This document shows positions 37,459 to 45,571 of a stretch of DNA of 64,000 bases, one piece after another. Both the position numbers and the translations under genes were made by a program. The notes below the pieces were generated by a model. That model ran no database searches, had not been told where the DNA came from, and saw only the letters and a program-made list of their open reading frames with translations. Numbering within the stretch: the first letter of the stretch is position 1; every line of letters begins with the position of its first letter. This DNA is from Deltaproteobacteria bacterium (GTDB lineage: Bacteria; Lernaellota; Lernaellaia; JACKCT01), in contig JACKCT010000013.1 in NCBI GenBank assembly GCA_020633895.1, forward strand, positions 1-64,000, read 5' to 3'.

Positions 37459-37773
37459 TTAGACAACGTCGTCGTCGGCGGTGTCATCATCGGCCGTGTC
37501 GTCATCGGCCGTGTCGTCGTCGGCGGTGTCGTCATCAGCCGTGTCATCGTCGTCGTCATCCATGGTGTCGTCATCCATGGTGTCATCGTCCATGGTGTCG
37601 TCATCCATCGTGTCGTCGTCCATCGTGTCGTCGTCATCGTCGTCGGTGTCGTCGTCGGTGGCGTCGTCATCGTCATCGTCGTCGTCATCGTCGCCGCAGG
37701 CAACACTCATCGCCAAAGACATCGACAGAGCCACGGCCAGAGCCAGAATGAACAGTTTCCACATCGATTTCAT
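37459..37773 (-). CDS. Asp-repeat lipoprotein without a folded domain
   Basis: The 104-residue precursor has a normal signal peptide with lipobox SVAC (Cys26). Every residue after that is Asp, Thr, Met or Ala, apart from Gly27 and two final valines. It contains five TMDDD units and five TADDD units. The mature lipoprotein would be an acidic brush of about 78 residues on the membrane. There is no room for a catalytic domain. Calcium binding or surface charge are possible roles, both inferred. It may also be an eroded relative of the longer stalked lipoproteins. Confidence 0.8.
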   Translation of the reverse strand: MKSMWKLFILALAVALSMSLAMSVACGDDDDDDDDDDATDDDTDDDDDDTMDDDTMDDDTMDDDTMDDDTMDDDDDDTADDDTADDDTADDDTADDDTADDDVV

Positions 37774-38608
37774 CGGTTATCCTCCCTCACAGGGTTTTGT
37801 TGTAGAACCGAGGCGAATTATAGGCACTTTCACGCGCTTGCCTAGCCCTTTTTTCAAAATTGTCACAATACGCTGTGAATTCAAATATTTAGCTTAATTT
37901 TCGCTATCATTTTTTGAATGAAGTCTCAATACTATTTCAGATAAAATCCGGCCAAGCCGGTTTATAGCGCGTCGCGTCAGTCCGGTTTTTCGGGCGCTCC
38001 ACCGCCCGTCGCTTTGAACCGAGTTCACCTTGAACCCACAACGTCCGGACCATTCCTGATATTTCGCAGGATTCAATGGGGACAGGGGGATCATGCGATT
38101 TCCCTCGATCCCAATTAACGCAAATACCTTAAAATCCTTAACCGGAGCGGTCGCGTTTCGCCATTGGACCGATACCAACACGCCGCGTCAACGTCGCTTT
38201 CGCGCTCGCCGATCCAATAGGGGTTAGATTTACGTTTAACATATCTTTAATTTGTTGATAAACTCGACCTCGAAGTTCAAGCGAAAGGAACCCGAGCGAA
38301 ACTCGGCCCGGCACTTGGAGCGCCAAGTCGGCCGAACATTCCGTCTTGAATCCTCGAAACCCCCGCCACACCTCGTGGACAGGCGCTACCGCGCGTCGAG
38401 ACGACCCCCGCCCCAAGGCCGACCAAGGCTTCCCAAAGTCCGTCGCAATGGTTGAACGGCACGCAGACACAATAAAAATGATATAAAACAATAAGATCAA
38501 GACGCTTATTAAAGAAAAGCTTCAGGGGCAGCCCGTCGACATTCGTCGATCCCGTCGCGGAAACTGAATCGGCGCCGGTTGGCCGGTCCGGATCGGACCA
38601 CGTTCGCC
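37774..38608. other. Less GC-rich gap with no recognisable gene
   Basis: About 830 bases lie between the lipoprotein start and the SRP RNA promoter. Base composition is visibly richer in A and T than in the flanks, especially at 37850-37960 and 38220-38260. Two overlapping minus-strand open frames (38138-38500 and 37894-38181) encode no family I know and have no ribosome binding site. A small CCGGC/GCCGG hairpin sits near 37950. It may be a decayed gene or insert. Confidence 0.4.
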
Positions 38609-38638
38609 TTGACCTTGGACGCACCGCGCCCTTATTCT
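38609..38638 (+). promoter_or_regulatory. Predicted promoter of the SRP RNA
   Basis: TTGACC (38609-38614) and TATTCT (38633-38638) are separated by 18 bases. Transcription would begin near 38645. A CCGAAAGG/CCTTTCGG hairpin lies at 38672-38695, between this start and the mature RNA. Confidence 0.4.
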
Positions 38639-38717
38639 AGGCCCCTTGTCCGCTGCGGGTCCGGCGGGTGTCCGAAAGGCGTTCGCCCCTTTCGGGCGGG
38701 TCTTTGACGAGGCAAAT

Positions 38718-39001
38718 CGGGACTGAAGTGACCGTACTAGACGGGGAGTTAGCGCCTCCCTGAACTCGGAGCTATATCGAGGTCGAATTCCTTTTTGAGG
38801 CCCTTGTGGCGGATCGGGTCCGTTTCATGGACCGGCCTATTGGGTCCCACGCAACGCGATGCCGTGAACTCCGTCAGGACGGGAACGTAGCAGCGGTAAG
38901 CGGAACGTTCGCGTGTGCCGTGGATTGCCTGGTGGATCGGTTTGGGAAAAACGCCGGGAAACCATGGGGTCGAGGGAAGGTGTACGGTCTCTTGAGTCCC
39001 G
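38718..39001 (+). ncRNA. ffs: Signal recognition particle RNA, long form with Alu domain
   Basis: The universally conserved tip (domain IV) is at 38861-38903: GTGAACTCCGTCAGG, stem ACG-GGAA-CGT, then AGCAGCGGTAAGCGG. It keeps the CAGG/AGCA symmetric loop and the GGAA tetraloop. The arms CCACGCAACGCG (38847-38858) and CGCGTGTGCCGTGG (38910-38923) extend the rod. Two hairpins near the 5' end (GGGAG/CTCCC at 38744-38760; CTCG/CGAG at 38765-38781) match Alu helices 3 and 4. The ends pair as GACCGTAC (38730-38737) with GTACGGTC (38982-38989) and GGGACT (38719-38724) with AGTCCC (38995-39000). The length of about 284 is that of the long bacterial form. Placement upstream of dnaX is common. Confidence 0.92.
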
Positions 39002-39155
39002 GGAAAATTCGTCCCGCGAAACTCGCGCGACAACTCGATCTGATCGATCTGACAAAACGACGCAACGACGTGCCGGCGACGACGGCCGCGGGGCCCGTCC
39101 GGTTCGCCCGGGCGGAACCGTCCGCGAAACGGGGCGTCGCGTCGGGATGGGCGAC

Positions 39156-40964
39156 ATGTCGTATCTGGTCCTAGCCCGCAAATATCGCCCCCAGACCTTC
39201 GACGAGATCGTCGGCCAGCGCCACGTTTCGCGCACTCTGTCGGCCGCCATCGAGTCCGGGCGCATCGCCCATGCCTACCTGTTTACCGGCACCCGAGGCG
39301 TGGGCAAGACAACCGCCGCCCGCATCCTGGCCAAGTCCCTGAACTGCGAACACGGCCCCACCGCCAAGCCCTGCAACAAATGCCGAAACTGCGTGGAGAT
39401 CACCAAGGGCTCCTCGACCGACGTGTTCGAGATCGACGGCGCCAGCAACACCGGCGTGGACGACGTGCGCGAGCTGCGCGAAAACGTCAAATTCCTCCCC
39501 CAGGCCTCCCGCTACAAAATCATCATCATCGACGAAGTGCATATGCTCTCCACCAACGCGTTCAACGCCCTGCTCAAGACGTTGGAGGAGCCCCCCGAGC
39601 ACGTGGTGTTCATCTTCGCGACCACCGAAGTGCATAAGATCCCGGACACCATCCTGTCCCGCTGTCAGCAGTACGACTTCAAGATGATCCCCCTTCGGGA
39701 GATCCACGACGCCCTCAAGGCCGTGGTCAAGAAGGAGAAGATCAAGCTCTCCGACGACCAGCTCGTCCTGATCGCCCGCAAGGCCGAAGGGTCCATGCGC
39801 GACGCGATGAGCTACCTGGATCAGGCCCTGTCCTTCGCCGGGGAAAAGCTCACCACCGAGGAATTGGTCGAGGTCCTGGGCATCATGGACCGGCGGGTGC
39901 TGCTGGATCTGTCCGGCGCGATTCTGACCGGCGAGACCGACAAGACCCTCGACATCCTGGAGGGCATGGCCGCCGTCGCCTGGGACGTGAAGCAGTTTTA
40001 CGGCGACCTGATGGAGCACTTTCGCAACCTGGTGATCGCCAAGCTCTCCAAGCGGCCGGAGAAGCTGGTCAACGCCACCTCCGACGAACTCGAAGCCCTG
40101 CAAACGCAGGTCGAAAACGTCTCCTACGAAACGTTGGAGAATTTGTTTTCGATCATCGTGCAGAGCGAGGAAGAGATCGTCCGTTCGGCGTATCCGCGCC
40201 TGATCCTGGAGATGACGCTCATCCGCCTGGCGACGGCCCGGCCGGTCAAGGCGCTGGACGAGTTGGCCGGGGAGATCGGGCGGCTGCGCGGCTTGCTGGC
40301 CTCGGGCAAGGGGTCGATGGCCCCTTCGGGCGGCGGCATGGGCGGCTCCGGCTCGGGGCGGCACGGCACGTCGCGACCCTCGACGCCCCCGCGCGGCGGG
40401 TCGAGCTATCGCGCCTCGGAACCCGGCCCCTCGCCGGCAACGACATCCGCTGCTCCCAGCAACGGACCGGCCCCGGTCAACGGCGCGGCGAGCGTCAACG
40501 GCACGCCCTCGACATCCGTGTCCAACGGCATGGCTTCGCCTCCTCCGGCGGCGCCGTCCGCGCCTTCCGGAAATGGGAGCGTCAAGGACTTCCTGGCCCT
40601 GCTCGGGCAGCGGGACTACAAACTCGCCACGCTGATGAACGCCGGGTCGGCCGATTTCGCCGGGGGCGTTCTGACCTTACGCCTGCCCAAGGGGCTGCAT
40701 TTCACGGCGTTTCTCAACAGCAAGGACCAGGTCCACGACTACGCCGTCGAGGTCTTCGGGCCGGGCGCGCGGGTGGAACTCGAATCCGTCGCCGGGGCGT
40801 CCAACGGCGCGACGGGCAACATCCAGCGCCGCCAGGAAATCGCCGCCCAACGCAGTCGCGAGCAAAAGGAACTCGAAGCCCAGGCCCTCAAGGACCCGGT
40901 GGTCAAGAAGATCCTGGAGTCCGTGCCCGGCTTGACCATTGAAGTGCGTCCCGAGGGTCGCTAA
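39156..40964 (+). CDS. dnaX: DNA polymerase III subunit gamma/tau
   Basis: This is the clamp-loader ATPase that assembles the beta clamp and links polymerase cores. The start MSYLVLARKYRPQTF is the usual family start; the longer open frame upstream overlaps the SRP RNA and is rejected. Seen: Walker A GTRGVGKTT (45-53), zinc-finger cysteines 64, 73, 76 and 79, Walker B IIIDEVHMLS, sensor IFATTEVHKIPDTILSRC. A Pro/Ser/Gly/Asn-rich linker (about 385-480) leads to a C-terminal tau-like domain. No slippery A-run for frameshifting is evident. It is followed by ybaB and recR. Confidence 0.96.
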   Translation: MSYLVLARKYRPQTFDEIVGQRHVSRTLSAAIESGRIAHAYLFTGTRGVGKTTAARILAKSLNCEHGPTAKPCNKCRNCVEITKGSSTDVFEIDGASNTGVDDVRELRENVKFLPQASRYKIIIIDEVHMLSTNAFNALLKTLEEPPEHVVFIFATTEVHKIPDTILSRCQQYDFKMIPLREIHDALKAVVKKEKIKLSDDQLVLIARKAEGSMRDAMSYLDQALSFAGEKLTTEELVEVLGIMDRRVLLDLSGAILTGETDKTLDILEGMAAVAWDVKQFYGDLMEHFRNLVIAKLSKRPEKLVNATSDELEALQTQVENVSYETLENLFSIIVQSEEEIVRSAYPRLILEMTLIRLATARPVKALDELAGEIGRLRGLLASGKGSMAPSGGGMGGSGSGRHGTSRPSTPPRGGSSYRASEPGPSPATTSAAPSNGPAPVNGAASVNGTPSTSVSNGMASPPPAAPSAPSGNGSVKDFLALLGQRDYKLATLMNAGSADFAGGVLTLRLPKGLHFTAFLNSKDQVHDYAVEVFGPGARVELESVAGASNGATGNIQRRQEIAAQRSREQKELEAQALKDPVVKKILESVPGLTIEVRPEGR

Positions 40965-41015
40965 AGACTTGCACGCCGAGGCGCGACGCCCTCGCGCCCG
41001 TTAGAGGATCACGAA

Positions 41016-41348
41016 ATGCCCAGTATGACCGACCTGTTGAAAATGGCCCGGGACGCCCAGTCCCAAATCGGCCAGATGCAAGAAGAACTGGCGCGCATGA
41101 CCGTCGAGGCCGGCGCGGGAGGCGGGATGGTGACGGTCGTCGCCAACGGCAAGCAGCAGATCGTCTCCATCGTCATCAAGCCCGAGGTCATCGATCCGGC
41201 CGACCCGGAAATGCTCCAGGATCTGATCGTCGCCGCCGCCAACGAGGCGTTGCGCAAGGCTCAGGAGATGGCCACCGCGGAAATGAGCAAGATCGCCGGC
41301 GGCTTCAACCTGCCGGGGCTGGGCAACATCTTCGGCGGCGGAGCCTAA
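41016..41348 (+). CDS. ybaB: YbaB/EbfC-family nucleoid-associated protein
   Basis: The 110-residue protein matches the family size and pattern: LLKMARDAQSQIGQMQEELA at the N-terminus, GGMVTVVANGKQQIVSIVI and EVIDPADPEMLQDLIVAAANEAL. It forms DNA-binding dimers. Its position between dnaX and recR is the classic order. GAGGATCACGAA precedes the ATG. The end FNLPGLGNIFGGGA is a common flexible tail. Confidence 0.94.
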   Translation: MPSMTDLLKMARDAQSQIGQMQEELARMTVEAGAGGGMVTVVANGKQQIVSIVIKPEVIDPADPEMLQDLIVAAANEALRKAQEMATAEMSKIAGGFNLPGLGNIFGGGA

Positions 41349-41359
41349 AGGGGGCGGCG

Positions 41360-41956
41360 TTGTCCTTCGATCCGGGGCCCATCGACGATCTGGTCAAGCA
41401 CCTGTCCCGCCTGCCGGGCATCGGCGAAAAGACGGCGACGCGCCTGGCCTATTTCATCCTTAAGCAAAGCACCGAGGACGTGCGGGCGCTGGCCGAGGCG
41501 TTGGTCGGGGTCAAGGAGCGCATCGCCCTTTGCGAGCGTTGCTTCAACCTCACCGACACGCAGCCCTGCCGCATCTGCGCCGACGCGACGCGCGACCAGG
41601 CCGTGATCTGCGTGGTGGAGCAACCGCCGGACGTCGCCGCCTTCGAGAAGGCGGGAGCATACAACGGCGTGTACCACGTGCTGCACGGCGCGCTCTCGCC
41701 GCTGGATCAGGTCGGGCCCGAGGCGCTGCATCTGGCGGAGTTGGTCGAGCGGGTGAAGTCGGGGGCCGGCGAAGTGGTCATCGCCACGAACCCCAATCGC
41801 GAGGGCGAGGCCACGGCCCACTACATCGCCGACATGCTCCGGCCCCTGGGCGTGAAGATCTCGCGCATCGCCCACGGTGTGCCCGTCGGCAGCGAGGTGG
41901 AGTACGCCGATTCGGTGACGTTGGGGTTGGCGCTCAGCGGGCGGCGGGAGTTTTAG
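41360..41956 (+). CDS. recR: Recombination mediator RecR
   Basis: RecR with RecO loads RecA at single-stranded gaps. The 198 residues contain the helix-hairpin-helix LPGIGEKTATRLAYFIL, the four-cysteine zinc finger CERCFNLTDTQPCRIC and the Toprim domain ICVVEQPPDVAAFEK...GVYHVLHGALSPLDQ (given in part). The start is a TTG at 41360 with AAAGGGGG upstream; no ATG lies nearby. It follows ybaB by 11 bases. A family B hairpin begins 15 bases after the stop. Confidence 0.95.
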   Translation: MSFDPGPIDDLVKHLSRLPGIGEKTATRLAYFILKQSTEDVRALAEALVGVKERIALCERCFNLTDTQPCRICADATRDQAVICVVEQPPDVAAFEKAGAYNGVYHVLHGALSPLDQVGPEALHLAELVERVKSGAGEVVIATNPNREGEATAHYIADMLRPLGVKISRIAHGVPVGSEVEYADSVTLGLALSGRREF

Positions 41957-41970
41957 CCCCGCACTCAGGT

Positions 41971-42016
41971 GGGTGCCGCACTTTCACGACGTTGAAGACG
42001 TCGGGAAGGTGTGAAT
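41971..42016 (+). repeat. 3'-end hairpin repeat family B, copy B4
   Basis: It has GGGTGCCGCACTTTCACGAC and the partner CGTCGGGAAGGTGTGAAT. The arms CACTTTCACGACG and CGTCGGGAAGGTG pair with few mismatches. It lies 15 bases after the recR stop in the sense orientation. Confidence 0.75.
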
Positions 42017-42019
42017 CCT

Positions 42020-42122
42020 CGAAACGCTCGACAACCCCTCCCTTACGGTCGGGGCTCTGATTTGGCGAAGTCGTTCTGAACATCGTTTGAGTTTGACCCC
42101 TCACTACCGTTCGGGGCTCTGA
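42020..42122. repeat. Intergenic repeat family A, copy A6 (two modules)
   Basis: Two right-hand modules, each ending GGTCGGGGCTCTGA or GTTCGGGGCTCTGA, follow directly after B4. Together they fill the gap between the convergent recR and sigma-54 activator genes. Confidence 0.65.
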
Positions 42123-42201
42123 AGCGGTTGGAGCAATGCGACGGGCCACCACGGCCCTTCCAACTCCGCGACAGCGTCCTTAGTCCGTGCCGACTACGGC
42201 C

Positions 42202-43173
42202 CTACCGCTTTCGTGGAATATTCCAGGTCTTGCGTTTTTCCCAGAGGGTTTTGGTCGTGATGCCGAGGAACTGGGCCAGTTCCTTTTCGGTGTGGTCGGT
42301 TTCGAATTTCAGGATGAATTCGCGGGTGTACTCGGCGATGGAAAGCTTCTTGTCCAGCGCCTCCTGGCGAAAGCGATTGCGCCGCTCGTAGCCGCGTCGC
42401 TCCAGGAAGACGGGCAGGTCCGCCGGTTCGATCGCCTTGCCTTCGTCCATCATCACGATGGTCTGCTCGATGACGTTCTCCAGCTCGCGCACATTCCCCG
42501 GCCAGTCATAATTGCGCATCATGCCCAGGGACTCGCCGGTGATGCCGTCGACCTTCTTTTGCATCTTGTCGCAAAAGCGGTCGATGAAGTGCTTGGAGAG
42601 AGCCGGCAGATCGTCCTTGCGATCGCGCAGGGGCGGGATCTGAAGATTCACCACGTTAAGGCGGTAATGCAGGTCCTCGCGGAATCGCCCGGCGGCGACC
42701 TCCTCGTCCAGGTCCTTGTTCGTCGCCGCGACGATTCGGATGTCCAGCTTGATCGGCCGGCGGTCGCCGACGCGCATGATCTCCTCTTCCTGAATCGCGC
42801 GCAGCAGTTTGACCTGCATATCCAGAGGCAGCTCGCCCACCTCGTCCAGGAAGATCGTCCCCTTCTCCGCCTGCTCGAAATAGCCTTCCCGCGACGCCAC
42901 CGCGCCGGTGAACGCGCCCTTGATGTGGCCGAACAACTCGGCCTCGATCAGGTTTTCGGGGATGGCGCCGCAGTTGACGACGACAAAGGGATTGTCCCGG
43001 CGAGGCGAGAGCAGATGCACCGCTCGGGCGAACAACTCTTTACCCGTGCCCGACTCGCCGGTCACCAGCACCGTGCTCTTGTACGGCGCCACCTTGCGCA
43101 CCACGGTGAGCACCTTGGTCATCTTGGTCGATCGACCGATGATGTTGGTAAAGAGATCTTCGTCGGCGCTCAT
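42202..43173 (-). CDS. Sigma-54-dependent transcription activator without a sensory domain
   Basis: The 323-residue protein is a bacterial enhancer-binding protein reduced to its AAA+ core and DNA-binding domain. Seen: Walker [17 protein letters not shown], the sigma-54 contact loop GAFTGA, Walker [13 protein letters not shown] and [20 protein letters not shown]. The C-terminal helix-turn-helix is [20 protein letters not shown]. No receiver, GAF or PAS domain precedes it; like PspF it must be controlled by a partner protein or by its own level. Targets and partner are unknown; no sigma-54 promoter is evident nearby. Confidence 0.92.
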   Translation of the reverse strand: MSADEDLFTNIIGRSTKMTKVLTVVRKVAPYKSTVLVTGESGTGKELFARAVHLLSPRRDNPFVVVNCGAIPENLIEAELFGHIKGAFTGAVASREGYFEQAEKGTIFLDEVGELPLDMQVKLLRAIQEEEIMRVGDRRPIKLDIRIVAATNKDLDEEVAAGRFREDLHYRLNVVNLQIPPLRDRKDDLPALSKHFIDRFCDKMQKKVDGITGESLGMMRNYDWPGNVRELENVIEQTIVMMDEGKAIEPADLPVFLERRGYERRNRFRQEALDKKLSIAEYTREFILKFETDHTEKELAQFLGITTKTLWEKRKTWNIPRKR

Positions 43174-43444
43174 GGGGCCTCCGATCGACGGGCGTTGAAA
43201 TGACCGATGCGGTCTTGAGGTCGCCCTGTCGGGTGGGGGTCTTTCGTTCTTTCCGACCGGTAGTCTAACGATTCGTCTACCTTGTTTCAGCGAGATTACA
43301 AATTTTCATCTTCCCCCGTCAACCGCCCCGTGCATTTGCCCGCGAACGCGTTATTTCCTTTACCTCTCTTATGAGCGTGGTAACTTTCCGACCCTGGCGG
43401 TGTCCCATCGACGCCGTGGGAACGACCCATCAGGGAGGGCAATC

Positions 43445-44521
43445 ATGCGTTGGCGACTATTTTTGACGATGCTGCTGATCGTCGTGACGAGCCTGGCGGC
43501 GCCCTTGGCGTGCGGCGGCGGAGACGATGACGACGACGATTCGGACGGCGACGGCTTGGGAGATGACGACACCGGCGGCAGCCCCGAGGATCTGGAGGCG
43601 TTTCTAAGCGCCCTGCCTTCGGCGGAAAGCCTGACGGTCGCGGTGCCGGAAAGCGAGGCCAAGGCCCTGGGCGAGTTGGCCGAATATTACGAAGCGACCG
43701 TGGACATGACCCGCGAGGTCAACAACCAGATCCTGGCGTATTTGTCGTTCATCGACGAAATCACCAGCTATCCGCCCACCGACTCCAATTCCAATTCGTA
43801 TGTCTGGGGTCCGTGGAAGGACGACGGCCTCTCGGCGGTTGAGTCGTTTTTCGTGATGTCCCGCGTGGGCGAGGACATCTACGACTACGCCCTGTCGTGG
43901 CGGCCCAAGGACACGGACGACGAGTGGACGCCGGTGTGGTTCGGCCGGGTGGAGGAAACCTCCGAGACGGCGCGCCGGGGCATCGGCTACTTCACCCTGG
44001 ACGTGGACGCGATCGCCCGGCTCGACCCGACGCAGGACCCGGCGGGGCTGATATCGGTCGGATATGACACCATGACCGACGGGCGGGAGATCCAGGTGAG
44101 CTACACCGAATTTCAGCCCGATGACGATCCCGAATGGCCCGGCGACGACTTCTTCCTGAACGCCACCTACGTCTACCACAACCACGCCGACAACACGGGC
44201 GTGTTCGGGTTCGACTGGATGGCGGATGTGCATCGGGATGACCCGGAATTGTCCATGTACGACAAACTCGAGGACATCACCGTCGTCACCCGCTGGCTGG
44301 CCGACGGAACCGGCAGGGCGGACGTGCTCGTCACCGGAGGCGACCTGCCGGACATTGTCTACCCCGACTACGAGCCGCTCAAGCAATACAACGCGCTCGA
44401 ATGTTGGGGTTCGGATTTCCTGCGGGACTTCTACCAGGAGATCCTGGTCGACGACGCGGACGCGGTCATCTACGGCGAGCCGGAAGGCAACTCGGAGGAT
44501 TGCGTCACCTTTGACGAATAA
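43445..44521 (+). CDS. Asp-rich lipoprotein, function unknown
   Basis: The 358-residue precursor starts at an ATG after GGGAGGG and has a signal peptide ending in lipobox APLAC (Cys23). A short acidic linker (GGGDDDDDDSDGDGLGDDD) precedes a folded domain of about 310 residues. That domain is acidic and aromatic (YVWGPWKDDGLSAVESFFVM; DDPEWPGDDFFLNATYVYHN) with two late cysteines. I do not recognise the family. It should sit on the periplasmic or outer face of a membrane. A strong terminator follows. Confidence 0.78.
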   Translation: MRWRLFLTMLLIVVTSLAAPLACGGGDDDDDDSDGDGLGDDDTGGSPEDLEAFLSALPSAESLTVAVPESEAKALGELAEYYEATVDMTREVNNQILAYLSFIDEITSYPPTDSNSNSYVWGPWKDDGLSAVESFFVMSRVGEDIYDYALSWRPKDTDDEWTPVWFGRVEETSETARRGIGYFTLDVDAIARLDPTQDPAGLISVGYDTMTDGREIQVSYTEFQPDDDPEWPGDDFFLNATYVYHNHADNTGVFGFDWMADVHRDDPELSMYDKLEDITVVTRWLADGTGRADVLVTGGDLPDIVYPDYEPLKQYNALECWGSDFLRDFYQEILVDDADAVIYGEPEGNSEDCVTFDE

Positions 44522-44552
44522 TCGGAAAATCGGTATAGCATAAGGTGTGGAT

Positions 44553-44583
44553 CCCGGCCCCTTACGGGGCCGGGGTTTTATTT
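44553..44583 (+). terminator. Rho-independent terminator after the lipoprotein gene
   Basis: A perfect nine-pair stem CCCGGCCCC / GGGGCCGGG with a four-base loop is followed by TTTTATTT. Confidence 0.88.
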
Positions 44584-44715
44584 CCGCGATCGAGCCCGAC
44601 CGGGGTGTCGGTTTCGGTTGGCGATTCTTTTTTCGGGGCCGATTCGAACCAAACGCGTCGGCCGCGTTCATTCACAAAAACGATTGCCCGTTGAACCGGT
44701 GAGAAGGGGAAGTCC

Positions 44716-45192
44716 ATGACCGGACGCCATCCCATAACGGCCGAAGGCCACAAGCGACTCAAGGAAGAACTCGACCGCCTGATCCGCGTCGAGCGCCCCA
44801 AGGCGGCGCGCGCGGTCGGCGTGGCTCGGGAGCACGGCGATTTGTCGGAAAACGCCGAATACGAAGCGGCCAAGGACGCTCAAGGCATGCTCGAGGCGAA
44901 AATCCGCAATATGGAAGGCCAACTCGGCGCCGCGGAGATTATCGACCCCCGGGAGATCAAATCCGAGCGCATCGTCTTCGGGGCGACGGTTCGGGTGATG
45001 GATCTGGAGACGGACAAGGAGTCCGAGTATCAGATCGTCGGCGAGTTGGAGGCGGACCTGGACAAAGGGATGATCTCCGTGAACTCGCCCATCGCCCGGG
45101 CGCTGATCGGCAAGGAGACGGGCGACATCATCGACCTGCGCGCGCCGGGCGGCATCCGCAGCCTGGAAATCCTCGGAGTGAGTTACGGGTAG
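44716..45192 (+). CDS. greA: Transcription elongation factor GreA
   Basis: GreA rescues backtracked RNA polymerase by stimulating transcript cleavage. The 158 residues show the N-terminal coiled coil (ITAEGHKRLKEELDRLI) with the catalytic tip acidic residues in REHGDLSENAEYEAAKDAQG, and the C-terminal FKBP-like domain (IVFGATVRVMDLE; ALIGKETGDIIDLRAPGG). The gene is monocistronic, with a terminator before and after it. AGAAGGGGA precedes the ATG. Confidence 0.95.
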   Translation: MTGRHPITAEGHKRLKEELDRLIRVERPKAARAVGVAREHGDLSENAEYEAAKDAQGMLEAKIRNMEGQLGAAEIIDPREIKSERIVFGATVRVMDLETDKESEYQIVGELEADLDKGMISVNSPIARALIGKETGDIIDLRAPGGIRSLEILGVSYG

Positions 45193-45218
45193 CGTCCGAC
45201 AAAGGTTGAAAAATCGCG

Positions 45219-45248
45219 ACGGCATCTCCGCGAGGGGGTGCCGTTTTT
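45219..45248 (+). terminator. Rho-independent terminator after greA
   Basis: The stem ACGGCATCTCC / GGGGGTGCCGT with a GCGA loop runs into TTTTT. Confidence 0.85.
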
Positions 45249-45289
45249 GGTTTGGGGACCGCCGCTTCAGGCCTCGACCACGTCCGTCC

Positions 45290-45498
45290 GAGCCCCGAAC
45301 GGCTTGCCTCGCCGGAGCCTTGGCGTAGGCGGGTAGTGAGGGGTCTTGGTTTCGTTGTTTGCGGAGGGTTTGGAGGAAACTGAGCCGCGAACCGTAGTGA
45401 GCGGTTGGGTACGAGCTGACATTTCGTGATCGTTGATCGAAACTTCGCGAGAGGTGTGTAGGCATGGACCAGACCCCTCCCTACAGGTCGGGGCTCTG
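45290..45498. repeat. Intergenic repeat family A, copy A7 (composite)
   Basis: A left part (GAGCCCCGAACGGCTTGCC, GCCTTGGCGTAGGC) is joined to a complete simple copy (TGAGCCGCGAACCGTAGTGA ... AGACCCCTCCCTAC / GGTCGGGGCTCTGA). It fills the gap between convergent greA and cysN. Confidence 0.7.
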
Positions 45499-45512
45499 AA
45501 GATCCCACCAAC

Positions 45513-45540
45513 AAAAACCCCGGCGCGCGTAGCGCCGGGG
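45513..45540 (-). terminator. Rho-independent terminator after cysN
   Basis: The stem CCCCGGCGC / GCGCCGGGG, with a five-base loop, reads into TTTTT on the minus strand, 31 bases after the cysN stop. Confidence 0.85.
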
Positions 45541-45571
45541 TTCGTCGTATCCGAATCGGAAGCAGCGAGCG

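Noticed and set aside
38913-39155. Upstream extension of the dnaX frame
   Set aside because: It overlaps the SRP RNA, is not similar to DnaX, and the family normally starts at MSYLVLARKYRP.
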